Of a DNA stretch of 64,000 nt, positions 18,787 through 27,093 are shown one piece after another. Position 1 is the first letter of the stretch, and the number at the start of each line of letters is the position of its first letter. The notes under the pieces were generated by a model. That model saw nothing but the letters and a program-made list of their open reading frames with translations, did not search any database and was not told the DNA's origin. The translations under genes were made by a program, and so were the position numbers. This DNA comes from Chitinophaga sp. GbtcB8 (lineage in GTDB: Bacteria > Bacteroidota > Bacteroidia > Chitinophagales > Chitinophagaceae): assembly GCF_019091455.1 (NCBI RefSeq), contig NZ_JAGXJN010000002.1, positions 248,001 to 312,000 of the forward strand, read 5' to 3'.

Positions 18787-19773
18787 ATGAAAAAGGTATG
18801 TTTCTTATTACCGGAAGGCCAAGTAAAACCCAGCTCCTTATTTGGCGCTATAGAGGTATTTGAAAAGGCCAATGAGTTCCTGGCAGAGAAAGGCAGATCC
18901 CGGTTCTACGAGCTAACCCTTATTGGCAGCGGCATTTCACAATCGCTATTGAATGCGCAGTTCGTGGTACAACCTGACCGCCATAACCTGAAAACCCTGC
19001 AGCCGGATATTATTATCATTCCTGGTTTATATGAGCAGGACCACTATGCATTGGAAAAAAATCAAACCCTTATTAATTGGATGGTGCAGCGGTATGCACA
19101 AGGCACAGAGCTGGCCAGCATGTGTACCGGAGCTTTCCTGCTGGCAGCTACCGGGCTGCTGAAAAATGAAGAATGTTCTACCCACTGGCGGGCCGGCCAA
19201 TCCTTTGCCGCCATGTTCCCGGATGTGCATTTGCGTACAGATAAGATCATTACAGAGGTAAATGGTATTTATACTGCGGGTGGTGCGCAATCATCCTTAA
19301 ACCTGATCTTATACCTGGTGGAAAAGTATAACGGGCGGGCAGCAGCATTGTACTGTGCTAAGATCCTGCAGATAGATATTGAGCGCAATTCCCAGTCGCC
19401 GTTCATCTTTTTTGAAGGATATAAAAAACATGAGGATGATGTGATCCGCAGATCGCAGGTATACATTGAAAAGAATATTGACGAACGTATTACGGTGGAG
19501 TTCCTGGCCAGCCAGTCTGCTATGAGCAAACGCAGCTTCATACGCCGTTTTAAAAAGGCTACACAGCATGTGCCCATTGAATATATCCAAAAAGTAAAGA
19601 TGGAATCTGCCAAACGGGAGCTGGAACAGAACCGTAAAAATGTAAATGAGGTGATGTATGCAGTGGGGTATACAGACAGAAAGGCTTTCCGGAATATGTT
19701 TAAGAAGGTAACAGGGTTATCGCCGGTGGATTACAGGGCGAAGTATTCCCAATTATCCACCTCAAACTCATAA
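18787..19773 (+). CDS. GlxA-type AraC regulator with DJ-1/PfpI domain
   Basis: A 328-residue cytoplasmic regulator. Residues 1-200 form a class I glutamine-amidotransferase/DJ-1-like domain (IIIPGLYEQDHYALE, ELASMCTGAFLLAATGLL with the nucleophile-elbow Cys), and residues about 215-320 form the two-helix-turn-helix AraC domain (FLASQSAMSKRSFIRRF and EVMYAVGYTDRKAFRNMF). GlxA regulators respond to small metabolites, in known cases nitrogen compounds. Its 3' end overlaps the convergent YeeZ-like gene by 43 bp. The probable target is the divergent NmrA gene. Confidence 0.9.
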   Translation: MKKVCFLLPEGQVKPSSLFGAIEVFEKANEFLAEKGRSRFYELTLIGSGISQSLLNAQFVVQPDRHNLKTLQPDIIIIPGLYEQDHYALEKNQTLINWMVQRYAQGTELASMCTGAFLLAATGLLKNEECSTHWRAGQSFAAMFPDVHLRTDKIITEVNGIYTAGGAQSSLNLILYLVEKYNGRAAALYCAKILQIDIERNSQSPFIFFEGYKKHEDDVIRRSQVYIEKNIDERITVEFLASQSAMSKRSFIRRFKKATQHVPIEYIQKVKMESAKRELEQNRKNVNEVMYAVGYTDRKAFRNMFKKVTGLSPVDYRAKYSQLSTSNS

Positions 19774-20534
19774 CCCAATAACGCCTTCATATACACGCTG
19801 TTTACTATTTTCCACTGCAGCTTTTCCAAACGGAACTGCGGCAGCGTTAACCCGGCCTTTTCCGCTGCCTTTGTATAAAAGTCATTACGCGTAGGATGAT
19901 GCGGCGCACAGGCATTCATGGTATAACCATAACACGACTGCTGAATAACAGCCCTGCAAATGCCCGTAGCATCCAGCTGGTGCAGCAGGTTCACCGGCGC
20001 TAACCCATTGGGTATATCTGTTTTACCGGCAAAGAACCGTCCGGGATCACGGCCAGGGCCTACCAGGCCGGCAAAGCGAAGAATGGTAGTTTGAAAAGCT
20101 TCCGCATTACGGAATAAGTTTTCTGCAGTTACCAGCACTTCACCGGATAAGGTATCCGGCGCCGGCACGGTATGTTCATCTACCTCCGTATTATGATCTC
20201 CATACACGCTGGTAGCGCTGATGAAAATAACCTGCTTAATGCCATAAACAGTAATGGCTTCCACTAAGCGCTGCATGGCTGGTACATAATTACCAGCCTG
20301 CCCGGCGCGGGCTTTGGGCGGTACGGCAATTACCAGTACTTCGCAATTAAAAAAGTACGTTTTAACTATTGGCATGGAAAGGTTCAGCAGAAAAGGGATA
20401 ATGCCGGTTTCTGCTAACACCGCCAGCTTATCATTGGAGGTAGTAGAACCTTTTACTGTAAAACCCGCTGTGATCAATGATTGAGCCAGGTGCAGCCCAA
20501 ACCATCCGCAACCCAGTATGCTGATCGTTCCCAT
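19731..20534 (-). CDS. YeeZ-like NAD(P)-binding epimerase/dehydratase-fold protein
   Basis: A 267-residue Rossmann protein starting with ISILGCGWFGLHLAQSL, where the GxGxxG is of the dehydrogenase type rather than the TGxxGxxG of extended SDRs. It continues with VLVIAVPPKA, VIFISATSVYGD (Tyr of the YxxxK region) and ILRFAGLVGPGRDPGRF, the arrangement of the YeeZ group of NAD-dependent epimerase/dehydratase proteins. Substrate unknown. The end overlaps the GlxA regulator gene tail to tail, so each gene's 3' region encodes both proteins. Confidence 0.75.
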   Translation of the reverse strand: MGTISILGCGWFGLHLAQSLITAGFTVKGSTTSNDKLAVLAETGIIPFLLNLSMPIVKTYFFNCEVLVIAVPPKARAGQAGNYVPAMQRLVEAITVYGIKQVIFISATSVYGDHNTEVDEHTVPAPDTLSGEVLVTAENLFRNAEAFQTTILRFAGLVGPGRDPGRFFAGKTDIPNGLAPVNLLHQLDATGICRAVIQQSCYGYTMNACAPHHPTRNDFYTKAAEKAGLTLPQFRLEKLQWKIVNSVYMKALLGYEFEVDNWEYFAL

Positions 20535-20653
20535 AATTAAAATCCCGTTTAGCCTTTGCCGTAAAGGTATTTACTCTCTGGCAAAGGTAGGGCCGGGGAG
20601 CATAAGTCGCAAATGACCCTGACTATCCAATAAATGAAAATTTTCGCCAATCA

Positions 20654-20684
20654 TTGTGTAAGTAAATGCTTACGTATATATTTG
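20654..20684 (+). promoter_or_regulatory. Bacteroidota-type promoter of the arsR-SRPBCC operon
   Basis: TTG at 20654-20656 and TATATTTG at 20677-20684 match the Bacteroidota -33/-7 consensus TTG-N20-TAnnTTTG exactly. The promoter lies 22 bp upstream of the start codon and is wrapped by two palindromes. Confidence 0.7.
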
Positions 20685-20699
20685 TAAGCAATTACTTAC
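20658..20699. promoter_or_regulatory. Paired ArsR operator palindromes
   Basis: GTAAGTAAATGCTTAC (20658-20673) and GTAAGCAATTACTTAC (20684-20699) each have the form GTAAG-N6-CTTAC and repeat with a 26-bp step. They flank and overlap the -7 box and end just before the arsR start. The arrangement predicts autorepression by the ArsR dimer. Confidence 0.75.
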
Positions 20700-20706
20700 A
20701 TATTTT

Positions 20707-21051
20707 ATGACCGTACAAGCCAGGAGAGATGTTTTTCAGGCCATAGCTGATCCTACACGCAGGGCCATCATCAGCCTTATTGCCAGCCAGTCGCTGAACC
20801 TGAATGCCATTGCAGACAATTTTGATGTAAGCCGGCCGGCTATTTCGCAGCATATTAAGATACTTACTGAGTGTGGGCTGATCATCATTAAACAACAGGG
20901 GAGGGAACGTTATTGCGAAGCACAGCTGGAGCCTCTTGCAGCGGTAGCCGACTGGCTGGCGCCCTTCAGCAGTAACTGGGAATACCGTTTTGAGCAGCTC
21001 GATAACCTGCTGACCAACATGAAAAAGAACAAAAAAACCAATAAAAAATGA
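20707..21051 (+). CDS. ArsR-family transcriptional repressor
   Basis: A 114-residue winged-helix dimeric repressor (FQAIADPTRRAIISLIASQ, then the recognition helix in NFDVSRPAISQHIKILTECG and the wing IIIKQQGRERYC). No Cys-x-Cys metal site is present, so it is one of the non-metal ArsR proteins (SdpR/PadR-like use) that are paired with SRPBCC genes. Its stop codon overlaps the start of the SRPBCC gene by 4 bp (ATGA). The two GTAAG-N6-CTTAC palindromes just upstream are probably its own binding sites. Confidence 0.92.
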   Translation: MTVQARRDVFQAIADPTRRAIISLIASQSLNLNAIADNFDVSRPAISQHIKILTECGLIIIKQQGRERYCEAQLEPLAAVADWLAPFSSNWEYRFEQLDNLLTNMKKNKKTNKK

Positions 21052-21536
21052 CGCAGTCAAAACAGCTGAAAGTTATTGCCGAACCGGGCAAACAGGAACT
21101 TTTTGTCATTCGTGAGCTGGATGCTCCACGGGAACTGGTGTTTGAGGCATTTATTAACCCCACCCTGCTGGTGCAATGGTTAGGCCCCCGCAACATGAAA
21201 ATGAAGATCGATTATTTTGAAGGCAAGAGCGGCGGCGCCTACCGTTATGTGCACACTGATCAAAATGGCAACGAGTACGGCTTCCGCGGTGTTATTCATG
21301 AAGTGCTGCCGCCGGAAAGAGCTATCCAGACCTTTGAGTTTGAAGGGCTGTTAGGTAAAGGTTATGTAAGCCTGGATGCTGCTATTTTTGAAGCGCTGCC
21401 CGGCAACCGCACCAGGGTAACACTGCACTCTGTTTTCCGCTCTGTACTGGACCGCGATGGTAAAGTAGCCGCTGGCATGGAGCGCGGTATCAGCGAAGGT
21501 TTCAGCAGGCTGGATGAATTGCTGGCTAAGAAATAA
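21048..21536 (+). CDS. SRPBCC/AHSA1-domain protein
   Basis: A 162-residue START-like hydrophobic-pocket protein with the AHSA1 pattern: IRELDAPRELVFEAFINPTL, LVQWLGPRNM, YRYVHTDQNGNEYGFRGVIHEV and a C-terminal long helix (GMERGISEGFSRLDELL). Such proteins usually bind a small ligand. Translationally coupled to arsR, it is the standard ArsR-AHSA1 two-gene module. In several relatives the pair acts in stress or xenobiotic response, but the ligand here is unknown. Confidence 0.88.
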   Translation: MTQSKQLKVIAEPGKQELFVIRELDAPRELVFEAFINPTLLVQWLGPRNMKMKIDYFEGKSGGAYRYVHTDQNGNEYGFRGVIHEVLPPERAIQTFEFEGLLGKGYVSLDAAIFEALPGNRTRVTLHSVFRSVLDRDGKVAAGMERGISEGFSRLDELLAKK

Positions 21537-21611
21537 ATAACAAACAAAGGCGGCCTCCGCATGAACAAAACCACAGGTGTGCCACCAGTATCTTCAAATA
21601 ATTTTTGCGAT

Positions 21612-21711
21612 CATAAATCTGCAATTGCAAAACATACATTCGCAAATCTAAGATCTAAAATCGCAAATCTAAGATCCGTAAATCCGCATTCATAAATCTA
21701 AAATCAAGATC
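21612..21711. repeat. AT-rich intergenic word repeats
   Basis: CGCAAATCTAAGATC occurs at 21641-21655 and 21662-21676 (21-bp step), with looser relatives starting at 21612 (CATAAATCTGC) and 21691 (CATAAATCTAAAATC). Similar words appear at about 23225-23260. These look like slipped short-word repeats rather than protein sites. Confidence 0.6.
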
Positions 21712-22128
21712 ATGGCAAAAGAATTCTGGCTTAACCTGCCCGTAAAAGACATCAAAAGATCAAAAGCATTTTTCTCCGCACTGGGTTTTTCATTCAATGA
21801 GAATTTTGGGGGCGGCCCCAATGCAGCCTGCCTGCTGGTAGGTGAAAAGAATATTGTAGTCATGCTTTTTGAAGAACCTGCCTTTAAAGGATTTACACAA
21901 AGCCCTGTAGCAGATACACAGCAGGGCACAGAAGTGCTGCTGTCCTTTGATGTACACAACAAAGAAGAGGTAGACGAGATTGCCCAAAAAGTACTGGCCG
22001 CCGGTGGCAAAACAGATCACCAGCCCCATGAAATGCAGGGCTGGATCTATGGCAGCGTATTCACTGATCCGGATGGCCATCGCTGGAACCCGGTGTACAT
22101 GGATTTTAGTAAAATGCCTAAAGGGTAA
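21712..22128 (+). CDS. VOC-family (glyoxalase/bleomycin-resistance fold) protein
   Basis: A 138-residue protein of the vicinal-oxygen-chelate superfamily: a beta-alpha-beta-beta-beta start (FWLNLPVKDIKRSKAFFSAL, GFSFN), a hydrophobic IVVMLFEEPAFKGF, and a closing GSVFTDPDGHRWNPVYMD that supplies a metal-ligand or active-site position. It is closest to the lactoylglutathione-lyase-like extradiol group often annotated only as a VOC protein. A paralogue is present at 41297. The 3' end overlaps the convergent transglutaminase gene by 11 bp. Substrate unknown. Confidence 0.85.
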   Translation: MAKEFWLNLPVKDIKRSKAFFSALGFSFNENFGGGPNAACLLVGEKNIVVMLFEEPAFKGFTQSPVADTQQGTEVLLSFDVHNKEEVDEIAQKVLAAGGKTDHQPHEMQGWIYGSVFTDPDGHRWNPVYMDFSKMPKG

Positions 22129-22918
22129 TAGTACCGGGCTGCGGTTGTTCTACTGTTACCGCCATAGCGGTTAGAGTTACCTGTCCAAAATGGCTGGCAA
22201 AAGCCACATCTGCAGCATCACGCCCGTAAGCGATGGTGATGCGGTTGCCTTTGGGTTCGGTTTGGGTAGCATCAAAACAATACCAGCGGCCGTTAAGATA
22301 GGCTTCAAACCAGGCATGCAGGTCCATGGGTTTTAATTCATACAGATAACCGGTTACCATTCTTGCCGGGATATCCAATGCCCGGCAAAGGGCTATGCCC
22401 AGGTGTGCAAAGTCCCTGCACACGCCGGTTTTAGTAGCTAAAATATCAAAGGCAGAAGTAGAGCTGTTCGTAGTACCATACTGGTAAATGATATTGGTTT
22501 GTATCCATTGGCGTATAGCCTCTACCTGCGCATAACCCGGCGCAAGGTCTTTCGTGATCTCCATGGCCAGCGAAGCCAGCTTATCAGACTCACAGTAACG
22601 GCTGGGTAACAGGTAATGCAAAAGAAAGTCGGGGAGCAATTCTACCGGCGTCCATAGAGCGCTGTAATTTACATCAATAAGATCAGCGCAATCCGCCACC
22701 ACGGTGCTTCTTATCTGGAAGTCGCCCACCGGCAGCACAATGCGCTGGCACAGGTTGCCGTAGGTATCCGTAAATTCCGTCATGGTCTGGTAAGGGGAGG
22801 TGTGCATTTCTTCTTTCACTATAAATTGTGCAACACCGCTTTTGGCGCGCAACATAAAGGTGGTTGGTACCGGCGCTTCGCTGGTAAAATTGAGCAAACA
22901 GGAGGCTTGAATGAGCAT
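22118..22918 (-). CDS. Transglutaminase-like cysteine protease-fold protein
   Basis: A 266-residue cytoplasmic protein. The N-terminal 110 residues are a beta-rich domain (bacterial transglutaminase-like N region) and the rest is the transglut_core fold. The complete catalytic triad is visible: Cys167 in TGVCRDFAHLG, His201 in DLHAWFEAYL and Asp216 in WYCFDATQ. Family members act as proteases or peptide-crosslinking enzymes; the role here is not known. It is a single gene converging on the VOC gene. Confidence 0.88.
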   Translation of the reverse strand: MLIQASCLLNFTSEAPVPTTFMLRAKSGVAQFIVKEEMHTSPYQTMTEFTDTYGNLCQRIVLPVGDFQIRSTVVADCADLIDVNYSALWTPVELLPDFLLHYLLPSRYCESDKLASLAMEITKDLAPGYAQVEAIRQWIQTNIIYQYGTTNSSTSAFDILATKTGVCRDFAHLGIALCRALDIPARMVTGYLYELKPMDLHAWFEAYLNGRWYCFDATQTEPKGNRITIAYGRDAADVAFASHFGQVTLTAMAVTVEQPQPGTITL

Positions 22919-22991
22919 GTTGCAAGGTACATCTTATCGGCACATTTTCCCATCATGTCTACTTCTCCCAAATGGATATAGGGTAGAGAGC

Positions 22992-22999
22992 TAGTTTTG
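22992..22999 (+). promoter_or_regulatory. Possible -7 box for the 23017 gene
   Basis: TAGTTTTG fits the Bacteroidota TAnnTTTG -7 consensus and lies 17 bp before the start codon. No clear TTG box is seen at the right distance, so support is partial. Confidence 0.4.
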
Positions 23000-23016
23000 T
23001 GTAACAAACAGTTTTT

Positions 23017-23244
23017 ATGAAAGCAGCCACAGAACGTAAGATAATCCGCTGGTTACATATTATACTCAGTATCCCCATCCTGGGATATATCTATGGGCCG
23101 GTAGCAGCCAATCCACCTGCTGCAAATGCGGTACGCTGGGTGTTTTTGCCGGTAGTGATATTAAGCGGGCTTTGGATGTGGAAGGGGCATTTGCTGCGGA
23201 AAAAACTCAGCAGCAGGAGGAAAAATGTAAAATTGCAAATGTAA
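23017..23244 (+). CDS. Small two-helix membrane protein
   Basis: A 75-residue protein with two hydrophobic stretches (WLHIILSIPILGYIYG and VRWVFLPVVILSGLWMWKG) joined by a PVAANPPAANA turn, and a basic C-terminus. The layout with His and Trp in helix 1 and the WMWKG end recalls small conserved membrane proteins of Bacteroidota, but I know no function. The last ten codons run into the AT-rich intergenic word repeat, so the C-terminus may have been altered by repeat growth. A plausible -7 box precedes it and a hairpin follows. Confidence 0.65.
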   Translation: MKAATERKIIRWLHIILSIPILGYIYGPVAANPPAANAVRWVFLPVVILSGLWMWKGHLLRKKLSSRRKNVKLQM

Positions 23245-23256
23245 AATCTTAAATAT

Positions 23257-23295
23257 AAAAGTAAATGCAGCGATATGACCGCTGCATTCACTTTT
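23257..23295. terminator. Bidirectional hairpin between convergent genes
   Basis: AATGCAGCG (23264-23272) pairs with CGCTGCATT (23280-23288), extended outward by AAAAGT and ACTTTT across one bulge. The flanking A and T runs allow it to work for both convergent genes. Confidence 0.75.
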
Positions 23296-23303
23296 ACATT
23301 CTC

Positions 23304-24176
23304 TTATTTCCCCACTTTATCATTCGGCTTGTAGGCCGCATACCACTGACCCAGTGTAGTCAGCTTACCACTCGCATCTACCAGTGCAGATGACCATAAG
23401 CGGCTGCTGGTGGGGTTTCCGGAAAACCAGGAGTAACGCTGCACAAAGGGCAATGCTTCCAGCTGTGGTAACAGCCTTTGCATAAAACCCAGTACCATGG
23501 CCGGCGTATACGGGTTCTCCTGCATGGTTTTGGCATCGTTGGCACAGGTAGCAAACTCCGTGATCCAGATGGGCAGGTGATATTTATCGTATAGGTCCTG
23601 CAGTGTTTTTACAAAGTGAACATCGTCTGTACCTACGTACATGTGTACGCAAATAAAATCTACCCGGCGTTTCTGTGCAGCAGCTTTGGTCATAAAATCA
23701 GTGAACCACTGCGCGGTAGGCCATGACACCGCCGGGCTGCCCAGTGGTAAACCAACACTTTCCAGCTGTGGCCATAATGCCAGCGCATCATCCACGCTCA
23801 TGTTGGATTGGTCTGCCAGGTCGGGCTCATTAAAACCCAGCATGTATTTTACTTTATCTTCTGCTTTCTTTTGTTTAACGTAGGCAATATTATCGGCTGT
23901 TACATTGCCTTTGCCCCAGAACATGGTGGCAAACTCGCAGTTGCCGGGCGCCTGGTCAAACGGCAGGGTAGTGCCCCAGGTGTAGAACCAGTGGCTTTTC
24001 AGCAGGGTAATGTTGCCATACCAGGTGCCATTGGTGGTGTTGGTGCTGAAGTCAGCGCCTTTTTTACCCACGGTTATGGTGTCGTCGCCGCCGCCGGTGG
24101 GTTTATCATCATCTTTTTTGCTGCAGGAAAATAATAATAAGGCACTGAAAAGCAGTGTGATGTTCAGGAAACGCAT
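23304..24176 (-). CDS. GH128-like secreted glucanase lipoprotein
   Basis: A 290-residue surface or periplasmic lipoprotein (lipobox LLLFSCSKK, Cys18) with a Ser/Gly/Asp linker and a TIM-barrel glycosyl hydrolase catalytic core domain (PF11790 type, GH128). The acid/base Glu117 is in YMLGFNEPD and the nucleophile Glu207 in IWITEFAT; FICVHMYVG between them is also characteristic. GH128 enzymes act on beta-1,3-glucans such as curdlan and fungal walls. It is monocistronic, without SusCD neighbours. Together with the GH16 gene at 37186 it suggests beta-glucan use. Confidence 0.88.
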   Translation of the reverse strand: MRFLNITLLFSALLLFSCSKKDDDKPTGGGDDTITVGKKGADFSTNTTNGTWYGNITLLKSHWFYTWGTTLPFDQAPGNCEFATMFWGKGNVTADNIAYVKQKKAEDKVKYMLGFNEPDLADQSNMSVDDALALWPQLESVGLPLGSPAVSWPTAQWFTDFMTKAAAQKRRVDFICVHMYVGTDDVHFVKTLQDLYDKYHLPIWITEFATCANDAKTMQENPYTPAMVLGFMQRLLPQLEALPFVQRYSWFSGNPTSSRLWSSALVDASGKLTTLGQWYAAYKPNDKVGK

Positions 24177-24331
24177 AGGATACGGTTATATAAGTAAAAT
24201 TTACAATGAAAGGTATAACAACTTATCATGAAATCAAAACCCCTTACTATCACGGTACCGGTTATACGGTTAATTACCTTCAAGGGCAAACCTGATCGGC
24301 AGGAAAAATGCCATCCGTACATTTTTCCCCC

Positions 24332-24754
24332 TCAGGCATAACCTTCAGTTTGCCAGGGCTCAGCGGCTGCATCTGCCGCAAAGGAGTACTGCATTTTCAT
24401 TTGTCCGTTATAGTAATAATCAGTCCATTGCCCGCTGGGTTTACTTTTAGTGTAAACGCCTGTTTTGGATGGCTGTTGTTTATTGTTGTACCAGGTGCGG
24501 TAACCATTGAGCAATAATTTTGTTTTGGAACCGGATAACATGCGTCCCAGCAGCTGCCCGCTGATAGTGTATTCCTGGATCTCATACAGCTGCCCGGCAG
24601 AGTCAGCGCCTTTGCTTATAACACGCCGCATATGAGTGGCTTGCCCGGCCGGTACCTCGTTCCAGTATTTATTCATGAAAAGAATAGTAGTATCCTGTGA
24701 AAATGCGCATACAGGCAGCATACCTGCAAAGGCCAGCAGCAGGAGGGATCTCAT
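24332..24754 (-). CDS. Secreted MORN/antitoxin-YwqK-like repeat protein
   Basis: A 140-residue secreted protein with signal peptide MRSLLLLAFAGMLPVCAFSQ. The mature part repeats a G-x-x-x-x-Y pattern (GYRTWYNNKQQPSKTGVY, SGQWTDYYYNGQMKMQY) that resembles MORN or YwqK-type repeats found in many Bacteroidota secreted proteins. I start at 24754, directly at the signal peptide; an upstream in-frame start at 24790 is less likely. No catalytic residues or partner genes are evident. Function unknown. Confidence 0.7.
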   Translation of the reverse strand: MRSLLLLAFAGMLPVCAFSQDTTILFMNKYWNEVPAGQATHMRRVISKGADSAGQLYEIQEYTISGQLLGRMLSGSKTKLLLNGYRTWYNNKQQPSKTGVYTKSKPSGQWTDYYYNGQMKMQYSFAADAAAEPWQTEGYA

Positions 24755-24843
24755 GGTATAGGTATTTAGCGGTAAAGTTATACATTTCACTTTTGTTATG
24801 AAATCCTATAAATTACGGGTTATAATAAACAATTACATAACCC

Positions 24844-25194
24844 ATGCATCCTGCAAATATTCCCTTCCAAACCACTGACTGGGAAAGTATACCTGCCACA
24901 AAACATGCCGGCGATACCGGTGAAGCGTATTGGAAAACACTGCAATACGGCGATCTGCGCATCCGCATTGTAGAGTATTCCAAAAATTATAAAGCAGATC
25001 ACTGGTGCGCAAAAGGTCATATCATTTACTGCATTGAAGGAGAAATGACCACGGAGCTGGCAGATGGCAGCACCTACCGGCTAACAAAGGGCATGTCGTA
25101 CCAGGTATCTGATGAGCTGAGCTCCCACCGCACTTCTTCCGGACAGGGCGTAAAGTTGTTTATTGTTGATGGCGCATTCCTGGCATTGAAATGA
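24844..25194 (+). CDS. DHCW-motif cupin protein
   Basis: A 116-residue cytoplasmic protein with a single cupin fold. It shows the defining segment ADHWCAKGHIIYCIEGEM, in which the DHWC cluster replaces the normal HxH metal motif of cupin box 1; GMSYQVSDELSSHRTSS forms box 2. The family is small and widespread but has no established reaction. A SRPBCC gene follows on the same strand, about 55 bp downstream. Confidence 0.85.
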   Translation: MHPANIPFQTTDWESIPATKHAGDTGEAYWKTLQYGDLRIRIVEYSKNYKADHWCAKGHIIYCIEGEMTTELADGSTYRLTKGMSYQVSDELSSHRTSSGQGVKLFIVDGAFLALK

Positions 25195-25249
25195 ATATTG
25201 GCGGGGAGACAAACGGATATTGCCTATTTTAGCAGTAAACCTGCGCGTT

Positions 25250-25711
25250 TTGGCAAAAACATATTTAATTCAACGTAAACAATTCTTACCCGTCACGCTG
25301 GAACGTGCCTGGGAATTTTTCAGCACGCCGGCTAACCTGCAGGCCATTACCCCGCCGGATATGCACTTTGTGGTAAAAGAGGGCGGGTACAGCAAAGGCA
25401 TGTATCCCGGCCTTATTATAGAATACACCATCCGCCCTATATTAGGCATACCACTATACTGGATGACGGAGATCACGCATGTGGATCACCTGCGTTATTT
25501 TGTAGATGAGCAACGTTTTGGGCCCTACGCTTTCTGGCACCATCAGCATCATTTTAAAGCAGTGGAAGGAGGGGTGGAGATGACGGATATTGTGCACTAC
25601 CGTTTACCCTTTGGTTTCCTTGGAACGATGGCCCATGCGCTGTTTGTGGGCAAACAACTGGAAGGTATCTTTACTTACCGTACCAAAGTGATCCCTACAT
25701 TAGTGTACTAA
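25250..25711 (+). CDS. SRPBCC ligand-binding protein
   Basis: A START-like domain of about 153 residues: FLPVTLERAWEFFSTPANLQ, ITPPDMHFVV, then a beta-sheet segment and the ending KQLEGIFTYRTKVI, a pattern typical of the SRPBCC proteins found next to epimerases in many bacteria. No ATG is available near the N-terminus; TTG at 25250 (giving MAKTYLIQRKQF) fits the family start best and TTG at 25220 would add ten unlikely residues. The 3' end overlaps the convergent DUF92 gene by 17 bp. Ligand unknown. Confidence 0.8.
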   Translation: MAKTYLIQRKQFLPVTLERAWEFFSTPANLQAITPPDMHFVVKEGGYSKGMYPGLIIEYTIRPILGIPLYWMTEITHVDHLRYFVDEQRFGPYAFWHHQHHFKAVEGGVEMTDIVHYRLPFGFLGTMAHALFVGKQLEGIFTYRTKVIPTLVY

Positions 25712-26441
25712 ACAGCCACGCACAGCAGGCCGCAAACAGGGTGTTAAGAAAGTTCACTACATCATTATTGATATAATGCCTGCGCTCCAAAGAAGCGCCC
25801 AGCACAGAATCTGCCAGGTTGCCCAGTATGCCTGCCAGCCCTATAAAAAGGAAATACCTGTTAAAACCAAGCCCCAACGCATATACGGAGGCAATGATGA
25901 ATGCGCCTGCAGCGCCTATCAGCGTACCTTCCAGGCTTACTACACCATCCAGCCCGCGGGTGTCTTTTTTAAAGGTTAATATATTGTAATGATTGCGGCC
26001 ATAGACCATACCCAGCTCAGAAGATAGTGTGTCTGAAGCAGCAGCTGCCAGGCTGGCCGCCAGCATAACATGATACAGGAAAGCATGCGCGGGATGAATA
26101 ATTGCCATCACCGCCATTAATGCAGCGGTGCCGCCATTGGCCAGTACCTGCCAGGCATTCCTTGCCTGGGGATGAATCCCCTCTGGATGCAGGCCTGCCT
26201 TCACATCTTTCCGGTGCGTCGTAGCCAGCACACCCAGCGTAAAAAAAGTTCCCAGCAGCAACAGCCCGTTATATCCTGTACCTGCAAATACCAGGAAGCC
26301 TACCACACCGGCAGTGAGTGCAGCCGTAACCGTTAGCTTTTTTGTGCGGATGCAAATGATAATGACCAGGAGCAGCAGCCCTGTTACAATAAAAGTATCT
26401 TTTGTAAATAACATACAGGGCAAAGCTATATAAATTATCAT
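25695..26441 (-). CDS. DUF92 (TMEM19-like) membrane protein
   Basis: A polytopic inner-membrane protein of about 248 residues with six or more hydrophobic segments. Family hallmarks are the SDTLSSELG block, the TFKKDTRGLDGVVSLEGTLIG segment and the NLADSVLGASLERR block, which match DUF92, the bacterial relatives of TMEM19; some members are phytyl-phosphate kinases (VTE6). The Asp-rich loops could be a catalytic site by analogy with other prenyl/phytyl kinases. I use the ATG at 26441 (MIIYIALPC); a longer start at 26471 is possible. Convergent with the preceding SRPBCC gene. Confidence 0.85.
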   Translation of the reverse strand: MIIYIALPCMLFTKDTFIVTGLLLLVIIICIRTKKLTVTAALTAGVVGFLVFAGTGYNGLLLLGTFFTLGVLATTHRKDVKAGLHPEGIHPQARNAWQVLANGGTAALMAVMAIIHPAHAFLYHVMLAASLAAAASDTLSSELGMVYGRNHYNILTFKKDTRGLDGVVSLEGTLIGAAGAFIIASVYALGLGFNRYFLFIGLAGILGNLADSVLGASLERRHYINNDVVNFLNTLFAACCAWLFSTLM

Positions 26442-26554
26442 GTGAAGAGCATACTGTTCAAGTACCGGCATCGGGGCAAGGAATTTGTGGTGATTTTGTG
26501 CAGAATAGGACGGTTATAAGCCCGTTTATTATCAGACCATAAAAACTTTAACAG

Positions 26555-27025
26555 ATGGCAGCAAATGAAAACAAACCCTTTGCAAAAGCGGAAATGCTCA
26601 TTCGCAAACCGGTGAAAGAAGTATTTGATGCGTTTGTGAACCCGGAAGTGATCACTAAGTTCTGGTTCACGCATAGCTCTGGCCCGCTGGAAGCAGGTAA
26701 AAAAGTAGAATGGACCTGGAGCATGTTTAACCTTACGGTACCGGTTTTTGTAAAGTCAGTTACACCTGATAAGGAAATAGTTATGGAGTGGGGTAATGGA
26801 GAGGATATTACCCTGGTTACCTGGACATTTAAAACGCTGGCCGGGAAGGGCACTTTTGTAAGCGTGGTGAATGAAGGTTTTAAAGGAGATGCTGCAAAGG
26901 TGCTGGCAGCTGTGCGTGACAGTACAGAAGGTTTTACAATAGTGCTGGCCGGTGCAAAAGCATACCTTGAACATGGGGTGCAGCTAAACCTGGTAGCGGA
27001 TAAATTTCCGGAAGGACACTATTAG
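26555..27025 (+). CDS. SRPBCC/AHSA1-domain protein
   Basis: A 156-residue START-like fold protein with the AHSA1 start AEMLIRKPVKEVFDAFVNPE, the FWFTHSSGPLEAGKKVEW turn and the C-terminal helix FTIVLAGAKAYLEHG. It belongs to the same broad superfamily as the genes at 21048, 25250 and 28778, but the four differ enough in sequence that recent duplication is unlikely. It precedes the amidohydrolase gene by about 70 bp. Ligand and partner unknown. Confidence 0.85.
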   Translation: MAANENKPFAKAEMLIRKPVKEVFDAFVNPEVITKFWFTHSSGPLEAGKKVEWTWSMFNLTVPVFVKSVTPDKEIVMEWGNGEDITLVTWTFKTLAGKGTFVSVVNEGFKGDAAKVLAAVRDSTEGFTIVLAGAKAYLEHGVQLNLVADKFPEGHY

Positions 27026-27093
27026 CATTTTTTCATAGTAATATATTGTAAGGGTTGTTAAAACATTTAAATTGCCCTTTCAAAACTATTACA

